Shown here in pieces: positions 11,658 to 20,192 of a stretch of 64,000 nucleotides of DNA. The notes beneath the pieces are model-generated. The model saw only the letters and a list, made by a program, of their open reading frames with translations. It searched no databases and was not told the DNA's origin. The translations under genes were made by a program, and so were the position numbers. The stretch lies in the NCBI RefSeq assembly GCF_039614725.1, contig NZ_CP154859.1:3410001-3474000 (forward strand), written 5' to 3'. This DNA is from Thauera sp. JM12B12. GTDB taxonomy: Bacteria; Pseudomonadota; Gammaproteobacteria; Burkholderiales; Rhodocyclaceae. Numbering within the stretch: position 1 is the first letter of the stretch; each line of letters starts with the position of its first letter.

Positions 11658-12097
11658 AGGGCCAGGCTCTCGAACCCGGGCGGCAACCCGGTATTGACCA
11701 GGTTGAGCATTGCCTCCTGCTGCTTCTCCCAGCGTTCGTCGGACCACAGTTCGAAATGCGTTCCCTGCCCGACCAGCCAGACCTGCTTGTCGAGCCCGGC
11801 GAACTTGCGCAAGGACGACGCCACCAGCACGCGGCCGGCGGCGTCGAGCGCCTCGTCCTGCGCGAAGCCGACGAGCAGACGCTTGAGCATCGCCGACTGC
11901 GGATCGAGGCTCGGTTTCGCAAGCACTTGATCGCGAATCGGAATCCAGGCCGGAACGGGATAAACGAGACAGCAGCCGTGCGGATGGGCAGTCAGCACCA
12001 ACTGACCGTTGTCGATGGCCAGGGCGTCACGATGCCGCGCAGGGATCGCGAGACGACCCTTGGCATCGAGATTGAGCGCGGTGGCTCCCTGGAACAT
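11654..12097 (-). CDS. mraZ: Transcriptional regulator MraZ
   Basis: First gene of the dcw operon; MraZ is a ring-forming AbrB-like DNA-binding protein that represses its own operon. The 147-residue protein has the standard start [16 protein letters not shown] and two SpoVT/AbrB repeats, each with the DXXXR motif (DAKGR and DAAGR). The ATG at 12097 is preceded at good spacing by a strong Shine-Dalgarno sequence (AGGGGGGA). Repeated AAGTGG boxes directly upstream are its expected operator, annotated separately. Confidence 0.97.
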   Translation of the reverse strand: MFQGATALNLDAKGRLAIPARHRDALAIDNGQLVLTAHPHGCCLVYPVPAWIPIRDQVLAKPSLDPQSAMLKRLLVGFAQDEALDAAGRVLVASSLRKFAGLDKQVWLVGQGTHFELWSDERWEKQQEAMLNLVNTGLPPGFESLAL

Positions 12098-12130
12098 CGT
12101 CCCCCCTGACGGCATCGGAAAAGCGCCGGA

Positions 12131-12170
12131 ATGACACTTTCCCCCACTTTTTTCCACTTGAACCCACTTT
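12131..12170 (-). promoter_or_regulatory. MraZ operator: four direct decamer repeats
   Basis: Read on the minus strand this is four consecutive 10-bp units beginning AAGTGGG, AAGTGGA, AAGTGGG and AAGTGTC, the last being degenerate. MraZ proteins bind direct TGGG repeats spaced at one helical turn. The array starts inside the -10 element of the mraZ promoter and covers the presumed transcription start, fitting a repressor site. Confidence 0.85.
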
Positions 12171-12456
12171 AGTGGAAAGGCTATCCCCGGTCAAGGCGAC
12201 GAGCGCGGATTCCCGTTGTGACACAATGACTTATGTCACACTCGAATCAGCGCAAGAAAGCCTGAAAAATCAAGGAGAATGCGGGACTGGCTCACGCACC
12301 GCGCGAACACGGCGCGATCTGAGTCCAAAGTGGGAGAGCGTGGGGGAAAACGTCCGACAAAGGCCGGACAAGCGCGCGAACGGCCGCTTCCCTGGTGCCA
12401 CACGGACGATGCGGGGCACGCGGACACGCCGTTGGGCGCGAAAAACGAGAGGATGG
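12158..12456. other. Intergenic region between mraZ operator and rnpB
   Basis: About 300 bp without a credible gene. It holds the mraZ promoter, a perfect inverted repeat TGTGACA-N10-TGTCACA at 12217-12240, and on the plus strand two TGGG motifs exactly 10 bp apart (12331 and 12341), resembling MraZ half sites in the opposite orientation. Short open frames here lack a Shine-Dalgarno sequence or family resemblance. Confidence 0.5.
12166..12194 (-). promoter_or_regulatory. mraZ (dcw operon) sigma70-type promoter
   Basis: On the minus strand, TTGACC (12194-12189) is followed after 17 bp by TAAAGT (12171-12166). The spacing is ideal and each hexamer is close to consensus. The -10 overlaps the first MraZ repeat. 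The leader to the mraZ ATG would be about 60 nt. Confidence 0.75.
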
Positions 12457-12843
12457 TGGGGAAGTCCGCCGATAAGCCGGGTTCTGTCGAATGCCACCGG
12501 CGCGAGCCGGCGACATCGGGCAGTCATTCCTCTGGGCGACACGTTGCCGTGAAGCTCTAGCAGCCTACCCGGGAGCGACGCGAGCCACGCCGATGCTCCC
12601 CTATTTGGCCTTGCCCCGGATGGGGTTTGCCGTGCCAGTCCTGTCACCAGTCCTGCGGTGAGCTCTTACCTCACCGTTTCACCCTTACCTGATCCCGTCT
12701 GCACGGGCCATCGGCGGTCTGCTCTCTGTTGCACTTTCCGTCGCCTCACGGCGCCCGGCCGTTAGCCGGCATCCTGCTCTGCGGGGCCCGGACTTTCCTC
12801 CACGCACGACGAGGTGCGCAGCGACTGCCTGGCGAACTTCCCG
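12457..12843 (-). ncRNA. rnpB: RNase P RNA (bacterial type A)
   Basis: Catalytic RNA that matures tRNA 5' ends. On the minus strand the hallmark 5' motif GAGGAAAGTCCGGGC and the 3' motifs AGAGGAATGACTGCCC and ACAGAACCCGGCTTATC are present in order. The ends pair as P1: GGGAAGTTCGCC at the 5' end complements GGCGGACTTCCC at the 3' end (12 bp with one G-U). That pairing sets the limits at about 12457-12843, the usual size for rnpB. Confidence 0.95.
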
Positions 12844-12849
12844 CCACGG

Positions 12850-12855
12850 ATTATA
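12850..12855 (-). promoter_or_regulatory. rnpB -10 element
   Basis: A consensus TATAAT on the minus strand lies 6-7 nt upstream of the inferred rnpB 5' end. No good -35 hexamer could be recognised at 16-18 bp, so only the -10 is called. Confidence 0.6.
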
Positions 12856-12880
12856 CGCCCGCCGGGACCGCCCGTCCGAT

Positions 12881-13312
12881 TCAGTTCGCCGCCGGCACCG
12901 GCACGAAGGCGGGCGCGCCGTCCTTGAGCACGAAACTGCCGACGAGGGCGCCGGGGGGCTGGCCCGAAGGGTTGTCCCAGTCCTGCAACTGACAGGTCTC
13001 GGTACCGGCGAGGTACCAGCGATTGCCCTGATGAAGCGCCCACAGGCCGTCGCCGGCGGCATAGACGCGCATCTCGACGAGCTCGGTGGAGCCGGGGTGG
13101 ATGCGGACGCGTTTCTGGCACGCAGGCAGGCGCGAAACGACCACCGCCTGCCGGAGCTCATCTTCCCAGAAGAACTTCTGCTCGCGCACCAGAATGAGTG
13201 CGTGCTGGCTGCCTTCGATCATGAACGGGGTCGCGCTGTTCTCGCAGCCCGCCAGCACGCCTACCAGGCCGGCTGCCGCCAGCATGCGCAGCATGCGCGC
13301 CCCCGGTTTCAT
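12881..13312 (-). CDS. Conserved lipoprotein of unknown function
   Basis: A 143-residue predicted lipoprotein: the hydrophobic leader ends in a lipobox VLAGC with Cys23 as the lipidation site. The mature part has two further cysteines (in LPACQK and TETCQL), so a disulfide in the periplasm is possible. No enzyme family is recognised. Its ATG at 13312 overlaps the pyrC stop (ATGA), so it is translated with pyrC; no link to pyrimidine synthesis is apparent from its sequence. rnpB follows on the same strand. Confidence 0.85.
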   Translation of the reverse strand: MKPGARMLRMLAAAGLVGVLAGCENSATPFMIEGSQHALILVREQKFFWEDELRQAVVVSRLPACQKRVRIHPGSTELVEMRVYAAGDGLWALHQGNRWYLAGTETCQLQDWDNPSGQPPGALVGSFVLKDGAPAFVPVPAAN

Positions 13313-14358
13313 GGCTGGGCTCCACGCACGGCGAGCTTCCAGCCCACCTGCTCACCAGCACGCAGGGGCACCAGGGGATCGTCGGCCAGGTAGGGATAGC
13401 TGGCCGGCACCGACCACGATTCGCGCTGCAGCGTGATCGTATCGGCGTTGGGCGCGAGACCGTAGAAGGCCGGACCATTGAGGCTGGCGAACGCCTCGAG
13501 GCGATCGAGCGCACCCGCCGCCTCGAACACCTCGGCGTAGAGCTCGATGCCCGCATGCGCGGTGTAGCAGCCAGCGCAGCCGCAGGCGTTCTCCTTGGCA
13601 CTCTGCGCATGGGGCGCCGAATCGGTGCCGAGGAAGAAGCGCGGATTGCCCGAGGTCACCGCCGCCACCAGCGCCTCGCGGTGGGTCTCGCGCTTGAGCA
13701 CCGGCAGGCAATAATGATGCGGACGGATGCCGCCGGCAAAGATCGCGTTGCGATTGAGCAGCAAGTGGTGCGCGGTGACGGTCGCACCGACGTTGGCCCC
13801 CGCGGCGCGCACGAACTGCGCCGCGTCGGCCGTCGTGATGTGCTCGAACACGACCTTCAGCCCCGGAAAACGCCGCACCAGCGGCGACAGGGTGCGTTCG
13901 ATGAACACGCGCTCGCGATCGAACACGTCGACGTCATGCCCGGTGGCCTCGCCGTGGACGCAGAGCACCATCCCGAGCTTCTCCATGCGCTCGAGGACCG
14001 GATAAACCTTCTCGATCGCGGTGACGCCGGCGTCGGAGTTGGTGGTGGCGCCCGCCGGATACAACTTGCAGGCGACGATGTGACCGCTCTCCAAGGCCCG
14101 ATCGATCTCGTCCGCCGGCAGGTTGTCGGTAAGGTACAGGCTCATCAGCGGCTGGAAGCCGGTCCCTCTCGCCGCAGCCAGGATGCGGTCGCGATAGGCC
14201 AGGGCCTGCGCGGTCGTGGTTACCGGCGGCTTGAGGTTGGGCATGATCAGCGCGCGCCCGAAGCGGGCCGCGGTATGCGGCACGACCGCCTCGAGCGCGG
14301 CATCGTCGCGCACGTGCAGGTGCCAGTCGTCGGGGCGGACAAGGGTTATCGATTGCAT
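13309..14358 (-). CDS. pyrC: Dihydroorotase PyrC (class II, short form)
   Basis: Zinc amidohydrolase forming dihydroorotate from carbamoyl-aspartate in pyrimidine synthesis. The 349-residue protein has the metal-binding WHLHVRD motif at residues 12-18, the carbamylated-lysine segment [15 protein letters not shown], the HGEATG and EHITT metal ligands and GTDSAPH with the catalytic Asp. Length and motifs match the monofunctional E. coli-type enzyme. The ATG at 14358 is preceded by AGAGAGGA. The gene end overlaps the lipoprotein gene by 4 nt. Confidence 0.97.
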   Translation of the reverse strand: MQSITLVRPDDWHLHVRDDAALEAVVPHTAARFGRALIMPNLKPPVTTTAQALAYRDRILAAARGTGFQPLMSLYLTDNLPADEIDRALESGHIVACKLYPAGATTNSDAGVTAIEKVYPVLERMEKLGMVLCVHGEATGHDVDVFDRERVFIERTLSPLVRRFPGLKVVFEHITTADAAQFVRAAGANVGATVTAHHLLLNRNAIFAGGIRPHHYCLPVLKRETHREALVAAVTSGNPRFFLGTDSAPHAQSAKENACGCAGCYTAHAGIELYAEVFEAAGALDRLEAFASLNGPAFYGLAPNADTITLQRESWSVPASYPYLADDPLVPLRAGEQVGWKLAVRGAQP

Positions 14359-14382
14359 GGAACATCCTCTCTTGAGCCGCCG

Positions 14383-14388
14383 ATTATA
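14383..14388 (-). promoter_or_regulatory. pyrC -10 element
   Basis: A perfect TATAAT on the minus strand about 25 nt upstream of the pyrC start codon, in the short gap between rsmI and pyrC. No clear -35 was found. It would give a very short leader. Confidence 0.45.
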
Positions 14389-14441
14389 GGTGCTTCTCCC
14401 ATCCGCGGCCCGCGTTCGCCGTGCATCCGTCACGCCACCGC

Positions 14442-15317
14442 TCAATCCTCGCGCCGGCGCTCGAGGGCAAGCGCGTACAGCGCCTTGCGCGGAGCGCCGG
14501 TGATCTCGGCAGCCAGCCGCGCAGCGGACTTCACAGGCAGTTCGCCGAGCAGCAGATCGAGCACGCGCACCGCCTCTGCGTCCAGCCCTTCGCCTGCCGG
14601 CGCCCCCGCCACCACGAGCACGAATTCGCCGCGCACGCGGTTCACGTCGCCTGCGAACCAGTCCGCAGCCTCCCCCAGCGGCATGCGCACGATCTGCTCG
14701 TGGAGCTTGGTCATCTCGCGCGCGATCAGGATCTCCCTTGCCGCACCGAACACCTTCGCAAGGTCGGCGACGCATTCGACGACGCGGTGGGGCGCCTCGT
14801 AGAACACCATGGCCTCACGCTCGTCGCCCAGCCCCGACAGCACCTCCAGCCGCGCGGCAGCACGGGCGGGCAGAAAACCGACGAAGCGAAACCCGCCCTC
14901 GGCAAAGCCCGCCACCGACAGCGCCGCGACTGCCGCGCACGGACCAGGCAGCGGCACCACCGGGAATCCCGCCGCGCGCACGCGCGCAACCAGCCGCGCG
15001 CCCGGATCCGAGACCGCCGGCGTGCCGGCATCTGTGATCAGCGCAACGTGACGCCCTGCCTCGAGATGAGCGATCAGCTGCGCAGCCGCGGCCTGTTCAT
15101 TGTGCTGATGGACCGCAGCCATGCGCGGTCTCAGCCCGAAGGCATCGAGCAGGCGCTGGCTGTGACGGGTGTCCTCCGCAGCCACCACGTCGACCGCGCC
15201 CAGCACGGCGAGCGCACGCAGCGTGATGTCATGCAGATTACCGAGCGGCGTCGCCACCACATACAATGACGCCGTACTTGAAAGAGACCGTTCGGGAAGG
15301 GAGGCAGTGGCAGACAT
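14442..15317 (-). CDS. rsmI: 16S rRNA (cytidine1402-2'-O)-methyltransferase RsmI
   Basis: SAM-dependent tetrapyrrole-methylase-fold enzyme that adds the 2'-O-methyl group at C1402, the nucleotide whose base is methylated by RsmH in this same window. The 291 residues contain [44 protein letters not shown] and the [12 protein letters not shown] motif, all RsmI signatures. The ATG at 15317 adds about 17 residues before the conserved core. This start shares the tetranucleotide CATG with the start of yraN on the other strand, so one of the two real starts may lie further inside. Confidence 0.95.
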   Translation of the reverse strand: MSATASLPERSLSSTASLYVVATPLGNLHDITLRALAVLGAVDVVAAEDTRHSQRLLDAFGLRPRMAAVHQHNEQAAAAQLIAHLEAGRHVALITDAGTPAVSDPGARLVARVRAAGFPVVPLPGPCAAVAALSVAGFAEGGFRFVGFLPARAAARLEVLSGLGDEREAMVFYEAPHRVVECVADLAKVFGAAREILIAREMTKLHEQIVRMPLGEAADWFAGDVNRVRGEFVLVVAGAPAGEGLDAEAVRVLDLLLGELPVKSAARLAAEITGAPRKALYALALERRRED

Positions 15318-15792
15318 GGATGATTTCGATTTTCCGGCACGGAGCCGCGGCAGACGGCGCGCACCATCCGCGCGCGACGGCTGCGACCCGACCCCGGGCG
15401 TTGAGGCGGACAGTATCGGCGCTCGCCGCACGCCGGCGCAAGCGCGCGGCGCGGCGGCCGAGGCCCTGGCTGCCGCGCATCTCGAAGCGCATGGCCTGCG
15501 CGTGATCGAGCGCAACGTGCGCTGCCGCGGCGGCGAGGTCGACCTGATCTGCCTCGATCGCAGCCACCTCGTCTTCGTCGAGGTGCGTCTGCGCAGCAGC
15601 GCGCGCTTCGGCGGCGCGGCCGAGAGCATCACCGCGGCGAAGCGCCGGCGCGTGCAACTCGCGGCGCAATGGTGGCTCAATGGCGCCGGGCGGCGGTTCA
15701 GGGGCGCCGCCTGCCGATTCGACGCCGTGCTCCTCGACGCCCTCGACGCCAACCGCCTCACCTGGCTCCCGGGCGCCTTCGATGCGGGCTGA
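15316..15792 (+). CDS. yraN: YraN/UPF0102 family endonuclease-like protein
   Basis: A small protein of the UPF0102 family, which has a restriction-endonuclease-like fold of uncertain role. The 158 residues show GAAAEALAAAHLEAHGL, VIERNVRCRGGEVDLICLD (the E/D pair of the PD-(D/E)XK fold) and VFVEVRLRSS, where the family usually has VEVKxR; here Lys is replaced by Arg. The N-terminal 40 residues are Arg/Pro-rich and poorly conserved in type. GGGAGG lies about 12 nt before the ATG. It belongs with diaA and the BON lipoprotein, as in the E. coli yraN-diaA-yraP order. Confidence 0.9.
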   Translation: MDDFDFPARSRGRRRAPSARDGCDPTPGVEADSIGARRTPAQARGAAAEALAAAHLEAHGLRVIERNVRCRGGEVDLICLDRSHLVFVEVRLRSSARFGGAAESITAAKRRRVQLAAQWWLNGAGRRFRGAACRFDAVLLDALDANRLTWLPGAFDAG

Positions 15793-15836
15793 AGCTGCGT
15801 GCTAGACTCGCCGGCCCAGCACATGATCCACGCCGC

Positions 15837-16430
15837 ATGAACCTCATCGACCGCATTTCACACCAGTTCGAAGACAACATGCGCGGCACGCTCGAGGCGC
15901 TCGAGCTGCTCGCGGCGCCGATCGCCGGCGCGGTCGAGCTCATCACCGCGAGCCTGCTCGACAGCGGCAAGGTTCTGGTATGCAGCGGCAGCGGGTCGGC
16001 CGGCGATGCGCGCCGCTTCGCGGCACAACTCGTCAACGGGTTCGAACTCGAGCGCCCTGCGCTCGCCGCGATGGCGCTCAGCGCCGACACCTCGACGCTG
16101 GCCCCGGTCGCCGCCGAGCTCGATCCGCAAGCCCTGTTCGCCCGGCAGATCGCCGCCTTCGGCCATCCGGGCGACATCCTCCTCACCCTGTCCGCAAACC
16201 CGGACTCGGCACGCGTGCTCGGCGCCATCCGCGCCGCACATGAGCGCGACATGCGCGTGATCGCACTTACCGGGGCGCATGGCGGCCGCACCGGCGAGGC
16301 CCTCGGACCGGGCGACATCCTCCTCTGCGCACCCGCCGAGCGCACCGCCCGCATCCAGGAGTTGCACTTGCTCATCCTGCATTGCCTGTGCGACGGTATC
16401 GACTGTCTGTTACTCGGAGTGGAAGACTGA
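15837..16430 (+). CDS. diaA: SIS-domain protein, DiaA/GmhA-like
   Basis: A 197-residue single SIS-domain protein. It has the phosphosugar-binding loop CSGSGSAGDARRFAAQL near residues 48-64 and a second loop LTLSANPDSARVL. In E. coli the neighbour of yraN is DiaA, a DnaA-binding initiation factor derived from phosphoheptose isomerase; synteny with yraN and a BON lipoprotein supports DiaA here. The canonical GNGGSAADAQH sequence reads SGSGSAGDARR, changing residues used by GmhA and arguing against isomerase activity. The stop codon overlaps the next start (TGATG). Confidence 0.85.
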   Translation: MNLIDRISHQFEDNMRGTLEALELLAAPIAGAVELITASLLDSGKVLVCSGSGSAGDARRFAAQLVNGFELERPALAAMALSADTSTLAPVAAELDPQALFARQIAAFGHPGDILLTLSANPDSARVLGAIRAAHERDMRVIALTGAHGGRTGEALGPGDILLCAPAERTARIQELHLLILHCLCDGIDCLLLGVED

Positions 16431-17110
16431 TGAATACGCCTCACCCCCACCAGCTCCCCGCGAATGCCGCCGAACGCCCGCGCCAGCCCCGCCGCATGCT
16501 GCTCCTCGGACTCGGCGCCGCGGCGCTGCTGCCCATGCTGCAGGGCTGCTTCCCGGTGGTCGCCACCGGTGTCAGCGCAGGCGCAGCGATGGTCTCGGAC
16601 CGGCGCACCAGCGGCACCTACGTCGAGGACGAAGGCATCGAGTGGAAGGTCTCGAGCCGCATCCGTGAGCGTTTCGGGAACAGCGCCCACGTCAACGTGA
16701 CCTCCTACAACCGCAACGTGCTGCTCACCGGCGAGGCGCCCAGCGACTCCGTGCGCACCGAACTCGATCGCATCGTGGCCGGCGTCGAACACGTGCGTGG
16801 CGTCATCAACGAGGTCGTGGTCGGCCCCAACTCCTCGCTCACGGCGCGCGGCAACGACGCGCTGATCACCTCGAACGTGAAGGCGCGCTTCGTCGATGCC
16901 CAGCGCTTCTCCGCGCACAACGTCAAGGTGGTCACGGAGGCCAATGTGGTGTTCCTGCTCGGGATCGTGACCCGTGCGGAGGCTGATGCCGCAGCCGAGG
17001 TGGCACGCACCAGCCAGGGCGTGCGCAAGGTGGTGCGGGTATTCGAATACATCAGCGACGAAGAGGCGCGCAGGCTGGACAACCCGACCGGCGCGCGTCG
17101 CCAGCAATAA
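16430..17110 (+). CDS. BON-domain outer-membrane lipoprotein (YraP/DolP-like)
   Basis: A 226-residue lipoprotein. The leader contains RPRQPRRMLLLGLGAAALL and a lipobox LQGC with Cys40, long for a signal peptide; a start at the internal ATG (residue 23) would give a more typical one. Two BON domains follow, about residues 70-140 and 145-215, including WKVSSRIRERFGNSAHVNV, NVLLTGEAPSD and VVFLLGIVTRAEA. YraP/DolP proteins sit at the outer membrane and support envelope integrity and septal amidase control. Translationally coupled to diaA. Confidence 0.88.
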   Translation: MNTPHPHQLPANAAERPRQPRRMLLLGLGAAALLPMLQGCFPVVATGVSAGAAMVSDRRTSGTYVEDEGIEWKVSSRIRERFGNSAHVNVTSYNRNVLLTGEAPSDSVRTELDRIVAGVEHVRGVINEVVVGPNSSLTARGNDALITSNVKARFVDAQRFSAHNVKVVTEANVVFLLGIVTRAEADAAAEVARTSQGVRKVVRVFEYISDEEARRLDNPTGARRQQ

Positions 17111-17146
17111 GGCGGAGGCAGGGCGGCGGGCGAAAAACCACCGCCC

Positions 17147-18496
17147 TCAGCCGGTGGCGAGGGCGTCGAGCAGCTTCTGGTGCACGCCACCGAAGCCGCC
17201 GTTGCTCATCACCAGCACGTGGTCGCCGGGACGTGCAAAGGCGGCCACGTCAGCCACGAGCGCGTCGAGTGCGTCGTGGCAGCGCGCACGCGCGCCCAGG
17301 GGCGCCAGTGCCTGCGCGGCATCCCAGCCCAGCCCCCCCACGTAGCAGAAGACGGCGTCGGCCTCGACGAGACTGCCCGGAAGCTGCGCCTTCATGACCC
17401 CGAGCTTCATCGTGTTCGAGCGCGGCTCGAGCACGGCCAGGATGCGTCCCTGCGGCTCGCGCCGACGCAGTCCGCCGACGGTGAGCGCGATCGCGGTCGG
17501 ATGATGGGCGAAATCGTCATACACGCGCACGCCATTGACCGTCCCGCGCAGCTCGAGCCTGCGCTTGATGCCGCGGAACCGCGCCAGGCTGGCAATCGCC
17601 TGCGCCGGCGCGACACCGACGTGGCGCGCCGCCGCGATCGCAGCCAGAGCGTTCTCGCGGTTGTGACTGCCGGCGAGCGGCATCTCCGCCCGCCCGAGCT
17701 CGACACCGCCGAGGCTGAACACCGCTTCCGCCTCCGACGCACCCGTCGTCACGGTCCACTTCGCATCGTCGTTGAACCATTCGAGCTCGGACCAGCAACC
17801 ACGCGCGATCACCCGCTTCAGACTGTCCTCGCGGGCATTGGCGAGGATGCGTCCGGTCGCGGGAATGGTCCGCACGAGATGGTGGAACTGGGTCTCGATC
17901 GACGCGAGGTCGGCAAAGATGTCGGCGTGGTCGAACTCCAGATTGTTGAGGATCGCGGTACGCGGCCGGTAATGCACGAACTTCGAGCGCTTGTCGCAGA
18001 ATGCGGTGTCGTATTCGTCGGCCTCGATCACGAAGAACGGTGACTCGGTGAGACGCGCCGACAGACCGAAATTCTCCGGCACGCCGCCGACGAGAAAACC
18101 CGGGTTGAGGCCGGCATCCTCCAGCATCCAGGCCAGCAGCGAGGTCGTCGTCGTCTTGCCATGAGTGCCGGCGACCGCAAGCACCCAGCGCCCGGCGAGC
18201 ACATGCTCGGCCAGCCACTGCGGACCGGACACGTAGGGCAGGCCGCGGTCGAGGACGGCCTCCAGCAGCGGATTGCCGCGCGACACCGCGTTGCCGACGA
18301 CGAACAGGTCGGGCGCGAGATCCACCTGGCCGGCGTCATAACCCTCGATGAGGCCGATGCCCTGCTCCTCGAGCTGGGTGCTCATCGGCGGATAGACATT
18401 GGCGTCGCATCCGGTGACGCGGTGACCCGCCGCGCGCGCCAGCAGCGCGACGCCGCCCATGAAGGTGCCGCAGATGCCGAGGATGTGGATGTGCAT
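17147..18496 (-). CDS. mpl: UDP-N-acetylmuramate:L-Ala-gamma-D-Glu-meso-DAP ligase Mpl
   Basis: Murein-peptide recycling ligase that attaches the recovered tripeptide directly to UDP-MurNAc. The 449-residue protein starts HIHILGICGTFMGG, as in Mpl, and has the P-loop [14 protein letters not shown], the EADEYDTAFCDKRSKFVHY motif that separates Mpl from MurC, the NNLEFDHADIF segment and VYDDFAHHPTAI. It runs convergently to the BON lipoprotein gene and divergently from the downstream unknown gene. Confidence 0.96.
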   Translation of the reverse strand: MHIHILGICGTFMGGVALLARAAGHRVTGCDANVYPPMSTQLEEQGIGLIEGYDAGQVDLAPDLFVVGNAVSRGNPLLEAVLDRGLPYVSGPQWLAEHVLAGRWVLAVAGTHGKTTTTSLLAWMLEDAGLNPGFLVGGVPENFGLSARLTESPFFVIEADEYDTAFCDKRSKFVHYRPRTAILNNLEFDHADIFADLASIETQFHHLVRTIPATGRILANAREDSLKRVIARGCWSELEWFNDDAKWTVTTGASEAEAVFSLGGVELGRAEMPLAGSHNRENALAAIAAARHVGVAPAQAIASLARFRGIKRRLELRGTVNGVRVYDDFAHHPTAIALTVGGLRRREPQGRILAVLEPRSNTMKLGVMKAQLPGSLVEADAVFCYVGGLGWDAAQALAPLGARARCHDALDALVADVAAFARPGDHVLVMSNGGFGGVHQKLLDALATG

Positions 18497-18545
18497 GAGG
18501 TTCAGAAGCTCCGGAGGGCCTTCATCTGCGTGAAACCGGCCCGTG

Positions 18546-18565
18546 TAGAATGGCCCGGCATTCTA
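18546..18565 (+). promoter_or_regulatory. Palindrome overlapping a -10-like element
   Basis: A perfect inverted repeat TAGAATG-gcccgg-CATTCTA lies in the 82-bp gap between divergent mpl and the unknown gene at 18579. Its left arm contains TAGAAT, a plausible -10 for the rightward gene. It may be an operator or a 5' hairpin; no -35 is visible. Confidence 0.35.
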
Positions 18566-18578
18566 CCCGAGCCTCATC

Positions 18579-19190
18579 ATGCCCTCACACGCCCACGTTC
18601 CCCGCAGCACCAGCCTGCGACGCGAGATCGCCGCCCTCGCCGCGCGCATGATGGCCGAGGACGGCATCAGCGATTTCGGATTCGCCAAGCGCAAGGCGGC
18701 CCGCCAGCTCGGCGCCACCGACGCCGACGCGTTGCCCAACAACACCGAGATCGAGGCCGAGCTGCGCGCCTGGCAGGCGCTCTACCAGGACGAGGAACAG
18801 CCCGAGCGCTTGCGCGAGATGCGCAGTGCGGCGGTACAGGTGATGCGCCTGCTCGAAGACTTCCGCCCCTACCTGACCGGCGGAGCGCTCGACGGCACGG
18901 CCGGGCGCTACTCCGAGCTCGAGATCGAGGTCTTCCCGGAGAGCACCAAGGACATCGAGATCTTCTTCCTCAACCAGAATTTCCCGTACGAGCATCGCGA
19001 ACCGCGCCGACCGGCCCCCTACACGCCCGAAGCCATTCTCAGCTTCGACTGGGAAGACGTGCCGGTGAAGCTCTCGGTGTATCCATCGGCAGCCGAGCGA
19101 AACGTGCGCCGCGGCCAGGAGCGCGCGCGCCTGGCCCAGGTCGAGGCCCTGCTCGCCGCACCGGACGCACCCACCGAAGGACCGCGCTGA
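18579..19190 (+). CDS. Conserved protein of unknown function, possibly nucleotidyltransferase-like
   Basis: A 203-residue soluble protein, not assigned to a family with certainty. The N-terminal half is helical and basic/acidic (FAKRKAARQLGA; EAELRAWQALYQDEEQPERL). The middle reads YLTGGALDGTAGRYSELEIEV, which resembles the GG/GS...DxD pattern of minimal nucleotidyltransferases but with ELE rather than DxD, so any activity is speculative. Good coding character, no signal peptide or membrane helix. A 7-bp hairpin (19193-19214) follows the stop codon. Confidence 0.75.
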   Translation: MPSHAHVPRSTSLRREIAALAARMMAEDGISDFGFAKRKAARQLGATDADALPNNTEIEAELRAWQALYQDEEQPERLREMRSAAVQVMRLLEDFRPYLTGGALDGTAGRYSELEIEVFPESTKDIEIFFLNQNFPYEHREPRRPAPYTPEAILSFDWEDVPVKLSVYPSAAERNVRRGQERARLAQVEALLAAPDAPTEGPR

Positions 19191-19731
19191 GCGCACGGAC
19201 GACCGCCTCCGTGCGGGCACCCTCGCCGGACGGCGGAGCGCCCCACGGAATCGTGCCGAGGATGCCGCACGCGGACGCACGGCACGGATGGGCGATGCTT
19301 GCGGCGCACCCGACTCGGGCGCAGAATCCGCGAAACGCAGCCCTCGTGGACGCCGGATCCGCCTGCCGCCGCTCGCGCCCGATGTGGACAAGATGCAGCG
19401 ATTTGCGGCAAACTCGCCGCCATGAAGCGTTCAACACGCCTGTTTCAAACCCGACCCGCGGCGCACCGACGCACGCGTGGAAGGCATTTAAGGCACGCTT
19501 TCGCCACCGGCGATGACCTCACGCTTTGCACAAGCGCGGTGGTTGACCACGACCGTTGCGCTCGCTGTCGAACCGCTCAGCGCCGGCGCGCCTCTGCTCG
19601 CCCCGCGCCGAGCTCGACCGTCCGCCCCCGCACGTCAGCCGTCGCCTCCACGCAAGGCGATACGTCCCACGCATTCTGATCACCCACGATCGCCACCGCA
19701 TTCGGTGACGCGATCACGTCTGGAGAAAAAC
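19191..19731. other. 541-bp gap upstream of accB
   Basis: No convincing gene. A small hairpin GCACGGA-N8-TCCGTGC at 19193-19214 follows the preceding stop. Open frames in this stretch are Arg/Pro-rich and look like GC-driven noise. In many relatives aroQ lies directly before accB (family knowledge), and it is not here. The accB promoter must lie in this gap; TTGACC at 19543 has no good -10 partner. Confidence 0.5.
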
Positions 19732-20184
<453 letters not shown>

Positions 20185-20192
20185 GCGCGCCC

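Noticed and set aside
12172..12552. Small open frames between mraZ and rnpB
   Set aside because: They run through promoter and RNase P RNA sequence, have no Shine-Dalgarno and are Arg-rich noise.
12457..12843. Protein-coding reading of the rnpB region
   Set aside because: Open frames exist on both strands, but the conserved RNase P RNA motifs and the P1 end pairing explain the sequence.
19299..19679. Open frame of 126 residues upstream of accB
   Set aside because: Arg/Ala/Thr-rich with no family match or ribosome-binding site; the accB start is clearly at 19732.
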